The notes beneath the pieces were generated by a model. That model was given only the letters and a program-made list of their open reading frames with translations, was not told where the DNA came from and ran no database searches. Positions 33,684 to 41,703 of a stretch of DNA of 64,000 nt are shown piece by piece. Within the stretch, counting starts at the first letter, position 1; the number at the start of each line of letters is the position of its first letter. The position numbers and the translations under genes were made by a program. Source of the DNA: Polynucleobacter antarcticus (lineage in GTDB: Bacteria; Pseudomonadota; Gammaproteobacteria; Burkholderiales; Burkholderiaceae); the NCBI RefSeq assembly GCF_013307245.1, contig NZ_CP028941.1, forward strand, positions 682,001 through 746,000, read 5' to 3'.

Positions 33684-34975
33684 TGCCTTCCACTCTCTAT
33701 TTTTGCAACCCACTCTGGGGTTGCCCTTAAACGCGCAATTTCAGTCATCACTGAAGCCAAATCAAAGCGCGCTCTGATTAAGTCATTACGCGCCAATCTA
33801 AATGTTCTTTGGGCATCTAAATACTCCAACATCCCACGCTCACCATAGCGATACGACACTTCTGCAATCTGCCGTGCACTTGCTGCCAGTTGAACCACTT
33901 CCTCATCCAAAATTTTGACTTGGTAACTAGTGATTTGATAGAGCTTGTAGGCGGTTTCCATTTGCTGCTCTAGACTTTGGCTTTGGGCATTGAGCTGATT
34001 TTTTGCTTTAGAAAGATTGGCTGCGGCCTCATCAATTTGCCCGCCCTTAAAATCCCAAATGGGGATGCTAACTACTAAGCCATACAGCCGGTCGGTGAAA
34101 TTCGGGTCATTGTATTGCTGCGCCTTAAATGCCAGTTTAGGCAGACGGGCATTTTGAGCAAAACTCAACCTCGATTCACTAGCCTCTACTTCTGCTTTGG
34201 CGCGCTGTAACTCTGGACTTTGCGATTGCAACTCACCCAGCAAAGTAGGGAGGGGAGGTAAAACCTCAGCCTTAAAAGACTGTGAGACCACTTCAAAATT
34301 AGCAGGCAAACGATGCCCTACGGCCTGTCGCAATTGAGCTTTAGCCTGATCGACTCTGAGTTTGCTCGATTCTGAATTAATTTGCGCATTCAGAAATTCT
34401 GTTTGAGAACGAATGAGCTCAAAGCGTGCTGTCTCACCCACGTCGTAACGTATTTGCATCCGATCCCGAATTTGCTTAGTCAAATCATAATCGGCTTCAG
34501 CGGCTTTTAATTCTGCATCTCGACGCATCAATTCAAAGTAGCGTTGCTGCACTCTAGAAATCGTTTCAATTTCAAATGCGATGCGCGCTGCTTCAGCCCC
34601 GCGCAGACTTGCCTCCGCAGCGTTGACTCTGGGAAAACGCGTATAGGGCATATCGAGAGGCTGCGTCACCGCCCATGAAGATACATTGCCAGTAGTCAGC
34701 GGTCCAGAAGCAGATCTTTGCTGACCAGAATTGATTTCAAATTCCGGATTCGGAATAGCGCGCGCAGAAGATAGTTGGCCTTTGACTGCTCTGGATTGAT
34801 CTCTGGCTGCCAGGATCTGGGGGTTAGACTCCAGTGCAAGGGCAATTAATTCATTCACCGTAAATGCTTTTTTTTCCTGTGCATTTACTGCGCCTACTGA
34901 ACTAAATAAGCCTGCTAAGGCTACTAAGCTCCACATGCCAACAGCAACAATATTCACTAATTTCGAAGGATTCAT
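33680..34975 (-). CDS. TolC family outer-membrane efflux protein
   Basis: A 431-residue protein with a signal peptide (to about residue 32, VNAQ) and the two helical-hairpin OEP repeats typical of TolC/CzcC: FTVNELIALALESNPQI at the mature start, and long coiled-coil regions rich in Ala, Glu and Gln such as ALRGAEAARIAFEIETISRVQQRYFELM. It forms the outer-membrane channel of the metal pump. It is the first gene of the operon tolC, adaptor, RND, PII-like. An IR at 35131-35149 upstream is a candidate operator. Confidence 0.9.
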   Translation of the reverse strand: MNPSKLVNIVAVGMWSLVALAGLFSSVGAVNAQEKKAFTVNELIALALESNPQILAARDQSRAVKGQLSSARAIPNPEFEINSGQQRSASGPLTTGNVSSWAVTQPLDMPYTRFPRVNAAEASLRGAEAARIAFEIETISRVQQRYFELMRRDAELKAAEADYDLTKQIRDRMQIRYDVGETARFELIRSQTEFLNAQINSESSKLRVDQAKAQLRQAVGHRLPANFEVVSQSFKAEVLPPLPTLLGELQSQSPELQRAKAEVEASESRLSFAQNARLPKLAFKAQQYNDPNFTDRLYGLVVSIPIWDFKGGQIDEAAANLSKAKNQLNAQSQSLEQQMETAYKLYQITSYQVKILDEEVVQLAASARQIAEVSYRYGERGMLEYLDAQRTFRLARNDLIRARFDLASVMTEIARLRATPEWVAKIESGRQ

Positions 34976-35130
34976 TACAGCAGTTTTTGGATTTCAAGAT
35001 CATCTTGTAATCCACTACTCTACTACCTTTAAGGGGCTAGAAGCTCCCCAATTAAGGGATGGCAGTTCAGTTTTAGTGAGACATTACGCATATTGGGGCA
35101 AAACATCACCAATCCAATGCCTTCGGGACC

Positions 35131-35149
35131 GCTTAAGTCTAACTTAAGC
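35131..35149. promoter_or_regulatory. Inverted repeat upstream of the efflux operon
   Basis: GCTTAAG, five bases, CTTAAGC: a perfect 7-5-7 dyad in the 223-bp gap between tolC and the phasin gene. Its form fits a dimeric regulator or two-component response regulator. A second, imperfect G/C-rich dyad (CCTT..GGGG / CCCC..AAGG) lies at about 35026-35058. No metal-sensor gene is nearby. Confidence 0.35.
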
Positions 35150-35198
35150 TCAGCCCAACCGATCCCTAAACGAAAAAAGCTGCATGCTAAAAGCGGCC

Positions 35199-35777
35199 CT
35201 ATTTCTTGGTAGCGCTCTTTTTAGCTGCACTGCCCTCTTTTTGGATGCCTGAGTAATCACCCATATTTTGTAAGCTCTTTTCAAAATGAGCAAAAGAGTC
35301 GGCCATTCCTGCACGAATCATCTCAAAATTTTGCAGGGTACTGTTAAAAGAAGTTTTAAATATCGAGGTGTAAGGCTCAGTTCCAGCCGGCGCATTCTGG
35401 GTAGCTTCATTCACAAAATGAATCAAATCATGTTGCGACTCTTTAATCATGGTTTCAGCAATCTTTGTTAATTCCTGATTACCGCTTGCTAAAGCTTCAA
35501 ATAACTTCGCTTGATATTGAGCCACTTCTTTTGCTGCATCTTGTAATACTTGCGCGTGCGCATATTCGAAGGCAGCTTTAGGATCTTTGTTTTTCGTCAG
35601 CTCAGTAACTATATTATGCAGACGCACCGTCAACTCTTGGGCCGTTGCTTGATTAAGTTTAGCAATAGCCTGGGCACTAGTTAGTGTGGCCTCGCCCGCT
35701 GCTTTAGCAGCTTTGACAGCTTTAGCTCCCTTGGCCTGATCCGTCATCCCTTGAACATTGAATGGATTTTTACCCAT
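35199..35777 (-). CDS. Phasin family protein
   Basis: About 192 residues, rich in Ala, Lys, Gln and Glu, almost wholly helical, with a lysine-rich tail (AAKKSATKK). NPFNVQGM at the start and the amphipathic coiled-coil middle are typical of phasin-fold proteins, which coat polyhydroxyalkanoate granules. The start at 35777 is fixed by a strong AAGGAGG five bases upstream; a GTG two codons earlier is inside the spacer. No PHA synthase is in the window, so granule binding is inferred from family only. Confidence 0.87.
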   Translation of the reverse strand: MGKNPFNVQGMTDQAKGAKAVKAAKAAGEATLTSAQAIAKLNQATAQELTVRLHNIVTELTKNKDPKAAFEYAHAQVLQDAAKEVAQYQAKLFEALASGNQELTKIAETMIKESQHDLIHFVNEATQNAPAGTEPYTSIFKTSFNSTLQNFEMIRAGMADSFAHFEKSLQNMGDYSGIQKEGSAAKKSATKK

Positions 35778-35873
35778 TACCACCTCCTTAGTTTTTGAAT
35801 AGCCTATTTAATCTACTCTTGATTTCATCATATTCAGATAGAGAAATACCATTAGAAAGAGAGAAGAATTGGG

Positions 35874-36689
35874 TTACTGAACAACGATGGTCGCACTGTT
35901 TCTAAGCTGGGAAAGAAATTCAAACTGCTTTTTCTGCATCATGCCATTCCGAATGGCGGGCTTAGCTTGCTCAAAAGTGGGTGGCGGACTCGTTTTTTTG
36001 TCTTCTAGCTTAATTAAATACCAGCCTTGTGGCATCTGGATCGGCGCCGGTGACACCTGTCCTTTGGCGAGCGTAGTCATAACAGCAGCAATCTGCGGCA
36101 AGGTTTGCCCAGCCTGAACCCAGCCCACTGCACCACCCTGTACTTTATTGGGTGCCAATGACACACTCTTAGCCACCTTATCAAAGGACTCCCCTTTTTT
36201 GATTCTGGCTAGGGCAGCTTGTGCATCAGTAATAGTCGCCACTGCAATATCACTCACCTTGTATTCCACAATCATGCCTTGTGGCCCCAAAGAAGCAATT
36301 TCACGCTGATACTCTGCTTGAAGATCAGCATCGCTTACCGGATTATTGGCAATAAAAGTTTTGATCTGTAAATCTGCTAAATAGTTTTGACGAATGAGTG
36401 CAAGTTGGCGATTCGCTCTCTCTGAATCAGCCAGGCCATCTCTGTCGGCCTGCTGAGATAAGAGGGAAATTTCAATCAGCTTGCCCAATACTGCTTTTCG
36501 TAAGTCGGGAGAATCTGCTTGACCTTGAGCTATCGCCGCTTGTATTCCCATCTCTACCGTGTCATTGGAAATAATGAACCCGTTTACAGAGGCTGCAGCA
36601 GTCAAAGGTAAAGTACCCTGAGCAAAGGCAGTGCCTACTAATACCGAAGAAAGTAGGAATAGCTGAAGAAATAATTTCGGAAATGACAT
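35874..36689 (-). CDS. Periplasmic parvulin-type peptidyl-prolyl isomerase (SurA/PpiC-like)
   Basis: A 271-residue exported protein: signal peptide at 1-24 (GTAFAQ), an N-terminal chaperone-like helical part with AVLGKLIEISLLSQQAD, and one rotamase domain at about 135-235 containing YKVSDIAVATITDAQAALARIKKGESFDKVAK and GGAVGWVQAGQTLPQIAAVM. It should help outer-membrane proteins fold. It is encoded after a small proline-rich exported protein and a TSUP permease in the same direction. It has one PPIase domain, not two as in SurA. Confidence 0.88.
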   Translation of the reverse strand: MSFPKLFLQLFLLSSVLVGTAFAQGTLPLTAAASVNGFIISNDTVEMGIQAAIAQGQADSPDLRKAVLGKLIEISLLSQQADRDGLADSERANRQLALIRQNYLADLQIKTFIANNPVSDADLQAEYQREIASLGPQGMIVEYKVSDIAVATITDAQAALARIKKGESFDKVAKSVSLAPNKVQGGAVGWVQAGQTLPQIAAVMTTLAKGQVSPAPIQMPQGWYLIKLEDKKTSPPPTFEQAKPAIRNGMMQKKQFEFLSQLRNSATIVVQ

Positions 36690-36718
36690 CGATGACTCTT
36701 TTCTCTAAAAAAGGAATA

Positions 36719-37051
36719 TTAAAACTTGAATGTTGCTGGCATTGGCTCAAATGGTGCAGCAGACTCCATCTCCTGCCCTTCAGCTTGTGCTTCACCAGCA
36801 GGTTTTTGCACATAACGCGCATCGAGGGGTGAAGGCTGCTGTGGATTGCCCGGAATAGTATTGGGATCTACTGGGCCTAAGGGACTCTCCATTGGAGAAA
36901 GCGGCTGACTATTGAGTTGTTTCAACTGCTCTGGCGTATATGGGGAAAAAGTTTGCCCTTGTCCAGTATGCGCAAAGAGCAGGCCTAAGGTAAGTATTAG
37001 AAAGTACTGAAAGCACTGAAAGCGATACGAGGGTTGTTTAATTTTTATCAT
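36719..37051 (-). CDS. Small exported proline-rich protein of unknown function
   Basis: About 110 residues from ATG 37051 (the open frame reaches to 37093, inside the TSUP gene). A hydrophobic stretch FQYFLILTLGLLFAHTGQGQ looks like a signal peptide, then a low-complexity part rich in Pro, Gln and Asn: SPYTPEQLKQLNSQPL, VDPNTIPGNPQQPSP. No cysteine lipobox. I do not recognise a family. It lies between the TSUP and parvulin genes (29 bases before the latter) and may be its partner or client. Confidence 0.6.
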   Translation of the reverse strand: MIKIKQPSYRFQCFQYFLILTLGLLFAHTGQGQTFSPYTPEQLKQLNSQPLSPMESPLGPVDPNTIPGNPQQPSPLDARYVQKPAGEAQAEGQEMESAAPFEPMPATFKF

Positions 37052-37070
37052 CACACGTCTTAATATATAC

Positions 37071-37844
37071 CTAAGCCAGTAATCCATCCGCAATCAATTT
37101 AATGCTAGCCACCAGTAGAAAGAATTGAACCACGATGTAATACCATTTGGCGGAAATTCTATCGGCCAAATAAAAGCCCAAATAAACGCCAACAGGTACT
37201 AACGGTAGCAACAAAATGGAAGTAGCCAGTTGACTTAAATTGAGTAAGTCTAAATATGCATAGGGAACAATCTTCCCAAAATTGATTGTTGTGAAAAATA
37301 TTCCTAGCGTGGAGGTATAAACAATGGGTGAGACTTTCTTTCGAAGCATATATATTGTAATCGGGGGTCCCCCAATATGCGCTACAAAGGAGGTGAAACC
37401 TGATATGCCCCCCATTAACCCTCCCAGCCAAGGATAAGGTTTAGCTTTTTTATTTTTTAGACGCGACATGACAACATTTTGTGTCAAGAATAACAAGGTA
37501 AAGATGCCAATCGAGAGGGACAGTATTTTAGGAGTAATGGCTGCAAAGAACAGGAAGCCTAAAAGCATTCCCAGTGCTGCCGAAGGTATGACCAGTTTTA
37601 AGATGGTCCAATCAGCATTTTTTAAAAATCTCCGCAAACTCACCAAATCAATCGCAATTAATAATGGCAACAAAATGGCTAAAGCTTCAGCAATACTGCT
37701 TTGACTTGCCATCAAAGGAAGAGAGAGCGCTCCAAGGCCAGCACCAAAGCCACTCTTGGAGATACCAACAATAATGACGCTGAGGGTAGCAAGCACAAAA
37801 AAGAGGGTTGAGTGCTCGTGAAATGCCTGGACTAAAGAAATCAT
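37071..37844 (-). CDS. TSUP (TauE/SafE) family permease
   Basis: A 257-residue membrane protein with about eight helices in two halves. Marks are GISKSGFGAGLGALSLPLMA near 28-47 and GGISGFTSFVAHIGGPPITIYML near 134-156, both typical of TauE/SafE permeases that move sulfite, sulfoacetate or other organic anions out or in. The substrate cannot be told. It is the first gene of a minus-strand group with the proline-rich protein and parvulin, but these need not be functionally linked. Confidence 0.9.
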   Translation of the reverse strand: MISLVQAFHEHSTLFFVLATLSVIIVGISKSGFGAGLGALSLPLMASQSSIAEALAILLPLLIAIDLVSLRRFLKNADWTILKLVIPSAALGMLLGFLFFAAITPKILSLSIGIFTLLFLTQNVVMSRLKNKKAKPYPWLGGLMGGISGFTSFVAHIGGPPITIYMLRKKVSPIVYTSTLGIFFTTINFGKIVPYAYLDLLNLSQLATSILLLPLVPVGVYLGFYLADRISAKWYYIVVQFFLLVASIKLIADGLLA

Positions 37845-37927
37845 GATTCATTTTAAGGTCAACATATAGTATCTGGTCACATAAACAGGCTATCCTAGGT
37901 TATCCCTCAGTATGAAATGAGCGTTTT

Positions 37928-38465
37928 ATGGCAAGAGCAGCAGCTTACCCAGACAAAATGAACCCCATAGGTAATAGTGTTGGCTATGATATTCGACCTA
38001 TTCAGCCTGATGATAGGGATCGAATGATTGGGCTGTTTAATCACCTCTCCCCCCATAGTCGCTATTTAAGATTTGCCCATGCCGTTTCTCAACTGCCTGA
38101 TGACTTTTTAGAAGATATTCTGCATTTAGACTACAAAAATGAGCTCGCCTTAGTCGCCGTCATTCAAACAAAAAATACTGTCAGAAGAAATCATTGGCAT
38201 TGCACGTTATGTCAGTCTGCCTAGTGAGCATACTTGTGAGTTTTCACTTAGCGTCAGTGATGACTACACTCACCAAGGAATCGGCACCCATTTGATGCAG
38301 TCTCTGATACGATCTGCAAAAGAAAATGGCTTAAAAAAAATGTTGGGATATGTCTTACATAGCAACACTAAGATGTTGCAACTTGTTGTTGATCTCGGGT
38401 TTGAGATCCAACAACCGAAACTAGAAGCCTCTCCTGACTTTAAGACAGTTAGCATCCTATTATGA
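37928..38465 (+). pseudogene. GNAT acetyltransferase interrupted by a frameshift in an A-run
   Basis: The first 98 codons give a GNAT start (YDIRPIQPDDRDRMIGLFNHLSPHSRYLRF) that ends at 38224 in nonsense. In another frame from about 38180 the domain goes on: EEIIGIARYV, FSLSVSDDYTHQGIGTHLMQSLI (the Q/R-x-x-G-x-G/A acetyl-CoA loop) to the stop at 38465. Removing one A from the AAAAAA at 38170-38175 restores one 179-codon frame reading QTKILSEEIIGIARY. The TGA at 38463 overlaps the ATG of the next gene (ATGA), which supports the restored frame. It may be a real mutation, a slippage-controlled gene or a sequencing error. Confidence 0.8.
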
Positions 38466-39022
38466 GAACCAATACTATGCAAACCTCACTCGTGATTGAT
38501 TCAGAAACCTCAACCCTACTTCTGATTGATGTACAAGAACGCTTAATGCCGGCGATCGATCAAAGTGAGGAGGTATTACGTCAATGCATCCGTACTGCCA
38601 AGATTGCCCAACTATTACAGATTCCAATAATTGCTACTGAGCAAAGCCCCCAAAGTATTGGCAGTAATCTACCGTCTATTAAAGTGTATTGTGACAAAAC
38701 TGTTGTCAAAGAACACTTCAATGCGTGCAAAGATGGTCTGATTGAAGCGCTGCCAGCGAAGCGCCATCAATTAATTGTGATGGGTTGTGAAACCCATGTG
38801 TGCTTAATGCAAACCGTGCTCACACTCTTAGAAAAAACATATGATGTCTCGATTGTGGTTGATGCAGTAGGCTCGCGCCGAGCATCAGATAAGCAAATAG
38901 CATTGGACCGACTCAAGTCTGCTGGTGCGAGACTCATTACTGCAGAAATGCTTGCGTTTGAATGGCTAAAATCTGCCCAGCATCCTGCTTTTAAAGAAAT
39001 TTTGAATCTCATAAAAGAATAG
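38462..39022 (+). CDS. Isochorismatase-family cysteine hydrolase
   Basis: A 186-residue alpha/beta hydrolase of the isochorismatase-like group. The triad is visible: Asp in TLLLIDVQERLM (near 23), Lys in TVVKEHFNAC (near 84) and the nucleophile Cys in GCETHVCLMQT (near 116). Relatives include nicotinamidases, YcaC and human ISOC1-like hydrolases; the substrate here is unknown. The start overlaps the GNAT stop by ATGA, so an operon and coupled translation are likely. A later ATG at 38477 is the alternative. Confidence 0.87.
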   Translation: MRTNTMQTSLVIDSETSTLLLIDVQERLMPAIDQSEEVLRQCIRTAKIAQLLQIPIIATEQSPQSIGSNLPSIKVYCDKTVVKEHFNACKDGLIEALPAKRHQLIVMGCETHVCLMQTVLTLLEKTYDVSIVVDAVGSRRASDKQIALDRLKSAGARLITAEMLAFEWLKSAQHPAFKEILNLIKE

Positions 39023-39079
39023 CGCTGGGCTAGTGCGGTTTTATTTGCTATTCTGCAGAATCACTCTTAAAGGATCAAT

Positions 39080-39295
39080 ATGACAAACGATACTCAAACG
39101 CAAAACGATGAAGATTTTGACTATGGGTGCGAATGCGCTATGACCCTCTTAAATGAGCCAACGGAAGATTGTTTGAATGATCTGATGGATGAGCTCGATG
39201 AAGATGGCATGATTGCCACCGAAGTTGTCTATGGACTCTTAGCCACGATCCTGATGAGTATTACCTCAGAAGATGAGGATGAAGAAGCGCATTAA
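39080..39295 (+). CDS. Small acidic protein of unknown function
   Basis: A 71-residue very acidic protein (DEDFDYGCECAM, DELDEDGMIATEVV, EDEDEEAH), with two cysteines close together and a hydrophobic middle. AAAGGA before ATG is a good ribosome site, and it sits alone between two convergent coding blocks. I know no family; similar short acidic proteins occur in related genomes. It could be an interaction or titration protein. Confidence 0.7.
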   Translation: MTNDTQTQNDEDFDYGCECAMTLLNEPTEDCLNDLMDELDEDGMIATEVVYGLLATILMSITSEDEDEEAH

Positions 39296-39308
39296 TTTAG
39301 GTATTCGC

Positions 39309-39605
39309 TTATACCTGCAGGGCAAATCGATCCATGGCGCAAGCCATAGCAATGTCGAGCTCAGTGAGTGTCTTCATGGAATGCGTACTGAGACGCACAG
39401 ATACTTTATTCCAGGTATTAGACCAATCGGGATGATGATTGATTTCTTCTGCAAAATTTGCAGATAGCGTCATAAATTGAAAAGCACCTTTAAAGTCCTT
39501 GAAAATAAATTCCCGTGCAAGTTGCGTTGATCCTTCGATACGCTGCCATTGGGGTACGGTAGCGACAAAGTCAAAGTGGTCTGGTATTAATTTAGGCTGT
39601 GACAA
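39309..39605 (-). CDS. phhB: 4a-hydroxytetrahydrobiopterin dehydratase
   Basis: A 98-residue PCD/DCoH protein. The catalytic His cluster is read in INHHPDWSNTW (about 54-64) with a third His in STHSMKTLTELDIAMA. It dehydrates the carbinolamine form of the pterin cofactor made by aromatic amino acid hydroxylases; in bacteria without such a hydroxylase it may serve in molybdopterin or folate chemistry. No phenylalanine hydroxylase is in the window. Its start lies 14 bases inside the rsuA gene upstream, so it is coupled to it. Confidence 0.93.
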   Translation of the reverse strand: MSQPKLIPDHFDFVATVPQWQRIEGSTQLAREFIFKDFKGAFQFMTLSANFAEEINHHPDWSNTWNKVSVRLSTHSMKTLTELDIAMACAMDRFALQV

Positions 39606-40332
39606 CTGCGCTCTCCATACTTTTAGATAATTGTATTAAATCATTTGGATACAGCCAACGCCATTGGCCCTCTGCTAAATCTAATGGCAAGGTATATTGA
39701 CCGATCTCGGTGCGATGTAGCTGGGCCACATGATTGCCTACAGCCGCCATCATGCGCTTGACTTGATGATAACGCCCCTCGACGATGGTCATGGCTAATA
39801 CCCTATCACTCAGCTGTTTACAAGCTGTTGCATAACAAGGTTTGGGATCATCATCCAACACCACCCCTTTAAGTAAATGATCGATTTGCTTTTGGGTGAT
39901 CGGGTCTGCAGTTGCAATCTGATAAACCTTACCAATATTTTTCTTAGGTGTCGTCATCTTATGAATAAACTGACCATCATCCGAGATCAAGATCAAACCC
40001 GTTGTATCAAAATCTAAGCGCCCAACACACTGTAGGCCCCGTTCTACGAATGGCTTAGGTAATAAGCTATAAATACTAGGATGATGCGTAGTTTTATGAG
40101 AGCACTCGTAATTCATGGGTTTATGAAAGGCAATATAGGCTTTTTCATGAAACTCCCAATCCTGTCCCTCGACATTTAACAAGAGCCCCTCCGTCAGAAT
40201 GCGCTCATCGGGGTCTTCGGCCAGTACACCATTAACTTTAACCAAATCAGAAAAAACGAGGTCACTACAGTAACGCCGGGTACCAAAGCCCTGGCTAAAT
40301 AATATTTTTTCGAGTGGAAGTGGTTTAGCCAT
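39592..40332 (-). CDS. rsuA: rRNA pseudouridine synthase (RsuA family)
   Basis: A 246-residue enzyme with an N-terminal S4 RNA-binding domain and the catalytic GRLDFDTTGL motif near 113, where the Asp is the nucleophile. The RsuA-style features YECSH(K) after HKP and VEGRYHQVKRMMAAVGNHV are present. RsuA makes pseudouridine 516 in 16S rRNA; RluB, E and F are close relatives with short forms, and the S4 domain with YECS favours RsuA. It leads an operon with phhB, overlapping by 14 bases. Confidence 0.88.
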   Translation of the reverse strand: MAKPLPLEKILFSQGFGTRRYCSDLVFSDLVKVNGVLAEDPDERILTEGLLLNVEGQDWEFHEKAYIAFHKPMNYECSHKTTHHPSIYSLLPKPFVERGLQCVGRLDFDTTGLILISDDGQFIHKMTTPKKNIGKVYQIATADPITQKQIDHLLKGVVLDDDPKPCYATACKQLSDRVLAMTIVEGRYHQVKRMMAAVGNHVAQLHRTEIGQYTLPLDLAEGQWRWLYPNDLIQLSKSMESAVVTA

Positions 40333-40470
40333 ATCTGTTGCCGAGCATACTACAAAGCTAAGAAATAGGACCTGAATAAATAGATGACGTTATGATAGAT
40401 GTTTCAAAGATTGTTCATCAATCTTGATTGATCTTAGCTTCATTTAACCCACCCTATTGAGGTACTGCTG

Positions 40471-41004
40471 ATGCTTTCCAGTCCAGACCCGAGAAGCCCA
40501 TTACACACTCGAGAAATTACCTTTCAGGGCTATGCGCGTGAGGATGGCTTATGGGATATTGAAGCCCATTTAAGAGACTTCAAAACCACCCCCTTCACCA
40601 CTGGTGACAAAACCTGGGAGCCTGGTGAGGCTTTTCATGACATGTGGATTCGGCTTACAGTAAATCTGGAATTAGTGATCCAAGGAATTGAAGTAGCGAT
40701 GGATAGCCACCCCCATCCAGAATGCCCTGAAGTGGTTCCGCCGATGGATGCCTTGATTGGAGCGCAAATAGGTAAAGGTTGGCGTAAAACTATTAATGAA
40801 CATCTCGGTGGCATTAAAGGCTGCACCCATTTGCGTGAACTCCTAACCAGTATGGCTACAGCAGCATTTCAATCAATCCCCGGAGCGCTATGTGATCTTG
40901 ATGCTACCCAGCCGCCACTCTATTTGGGTACCTGCAAGTCTTGGGATTTTGATGGGCCTGTAGTACTGCGTCAATACCCCAAGTTTTACCAATGGAAGGC
41001 TTAA
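40471..41004 (+). CDS. DUF2889 domain protein
   Basis: A 177-residue cytoplasmic protein of the DUF2889 family (REITFQGYAREDGLWDIEAHLRDFK at the start, MWIRLTVNLELVIQGIEVAMDSHPHPECPEV in the middle, and GCTHLRELL with a CTH motif). The function is unknown; relatives in Burkholderiales are found near catabolic genes. It is single, and its stop overlaps the stop of the convergent SDR gene by a few bases. Confidence 0.85.
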   Translation: MLSSPDPRSPLHTREITFQGYAREDGLWDIEAHLRDFKTTPFTTGDKTWEPGEAFHDMWIRLTVNLELVIQGIEVAMDSHPHPECPEVVPPMDALIGAQIGKGWRKTINEHLGGIKGCTHLRELLTSMATAAFQSIPGALCDLDATQPPLYLGTCKSWDFDGPVVLRQYPKFYQWKA

Positions 41005-41672
41005 GTTTTAGTTGCTGGCATCAACTCTAGTCGATTGATGTTCATATGATGCGGTAAATGGCTGACCCAAAAAATAGACTCTGCTACATCATTGGCACTC
41101 AATAATTCTTTCTCAGTAGCGATGGTATGAATGCTACTTACCCGTACTGCTGTGCCGATGAGATCAGCCCTTAAGTTCAAACTAAATTGCTGAAAGAAAG
41201 CCTTCGTACCTCCATAGACATCGCCACCCAAACAGGGATTTTGAGCTCCTACAGCTCCTACATTAATCACATGACCACATTGACGCTCAACCATCCCAGG
41301 TAAAAGTATTCGAGTCACATGGACTAAACCTTTAATATTTCTATTAATTCCCAGACTCCAATCTGTCTGCTGCGCCTCGCGTTGTTGCCCTTGGGTGGGT
41401 GTCAAACTGGCATTATTGACCAGCACTGTGACTGCAGAAAACTCTGGCAGTAGGCTAGCAATCAATTCATCCACCTGCTCAGCATCACTCATATCCAAAG
41501 ATAGGGTCAGTATTTTTTGCTGCTGATCGACTGGAAGTGAGAGCTTCATGTCCTCTAATTGGCTTGACTCTGCATCCAATGCAATCACCCGATGGTCATG
41601 GGCTAAAAAACGTCGCACAGATGCCTCGCCCAATTCGGTACTTGCGCCTGTCACTAATGCTATATGTTGCAT
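41001..41672 (-). CDS. Degenerate YdfG-like short-chain dehydrogenase
   Basis: A 223-residue SDR whose body is like YdfG (TRILLPGMVERQCGHVINVG and VYGGTKAFFQQFSLNLRADLIGTAVRV). Compared with YdfG (about 248 residues) it lacks the roughly 25-residue substrate loop after VRVSSI. The cofactor motif is TGASTELG, NNAG reads NNAS (86-89), and the catalytic serine is replaced by Ala140 (INVGAVG), while Tyr153 and Lys157 remain. Activity is therefore doubtful. It is the last gene of a minus group led by msrP; it could be a redundant or non-catalytic member. Confidence 0.82.
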   Translation of the reverse strand: MQHIALVTGASTELGEASVRRFLAHDHRVIALDAESSQLEDMKLSLPVDQQQKILTLSLDMSDAEQVDELIASLLPEFSAVTVLVNNASLTPTQGQQREAQQTDWSLGINRNIKGLVHVTRILLPGMVERQCGHVINVGAVGAQNPCLGGDVYGGTKAFFQQFSLNLRADLIGTAVRVSSIHTIATEKELLSANDVAESIFWVSHLPHHMNINRLELMPATKT

Positions 41673-41703
41673 GCTCTCTTTGCCTTACATGTATGACTGC
41701 ATA

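Noticed and set aside
35150-35198. Rho-independent terminator after the phasin gene
   Set aside because: There is a T-run on the minus strand but only a three-base stem, too weak to claim.
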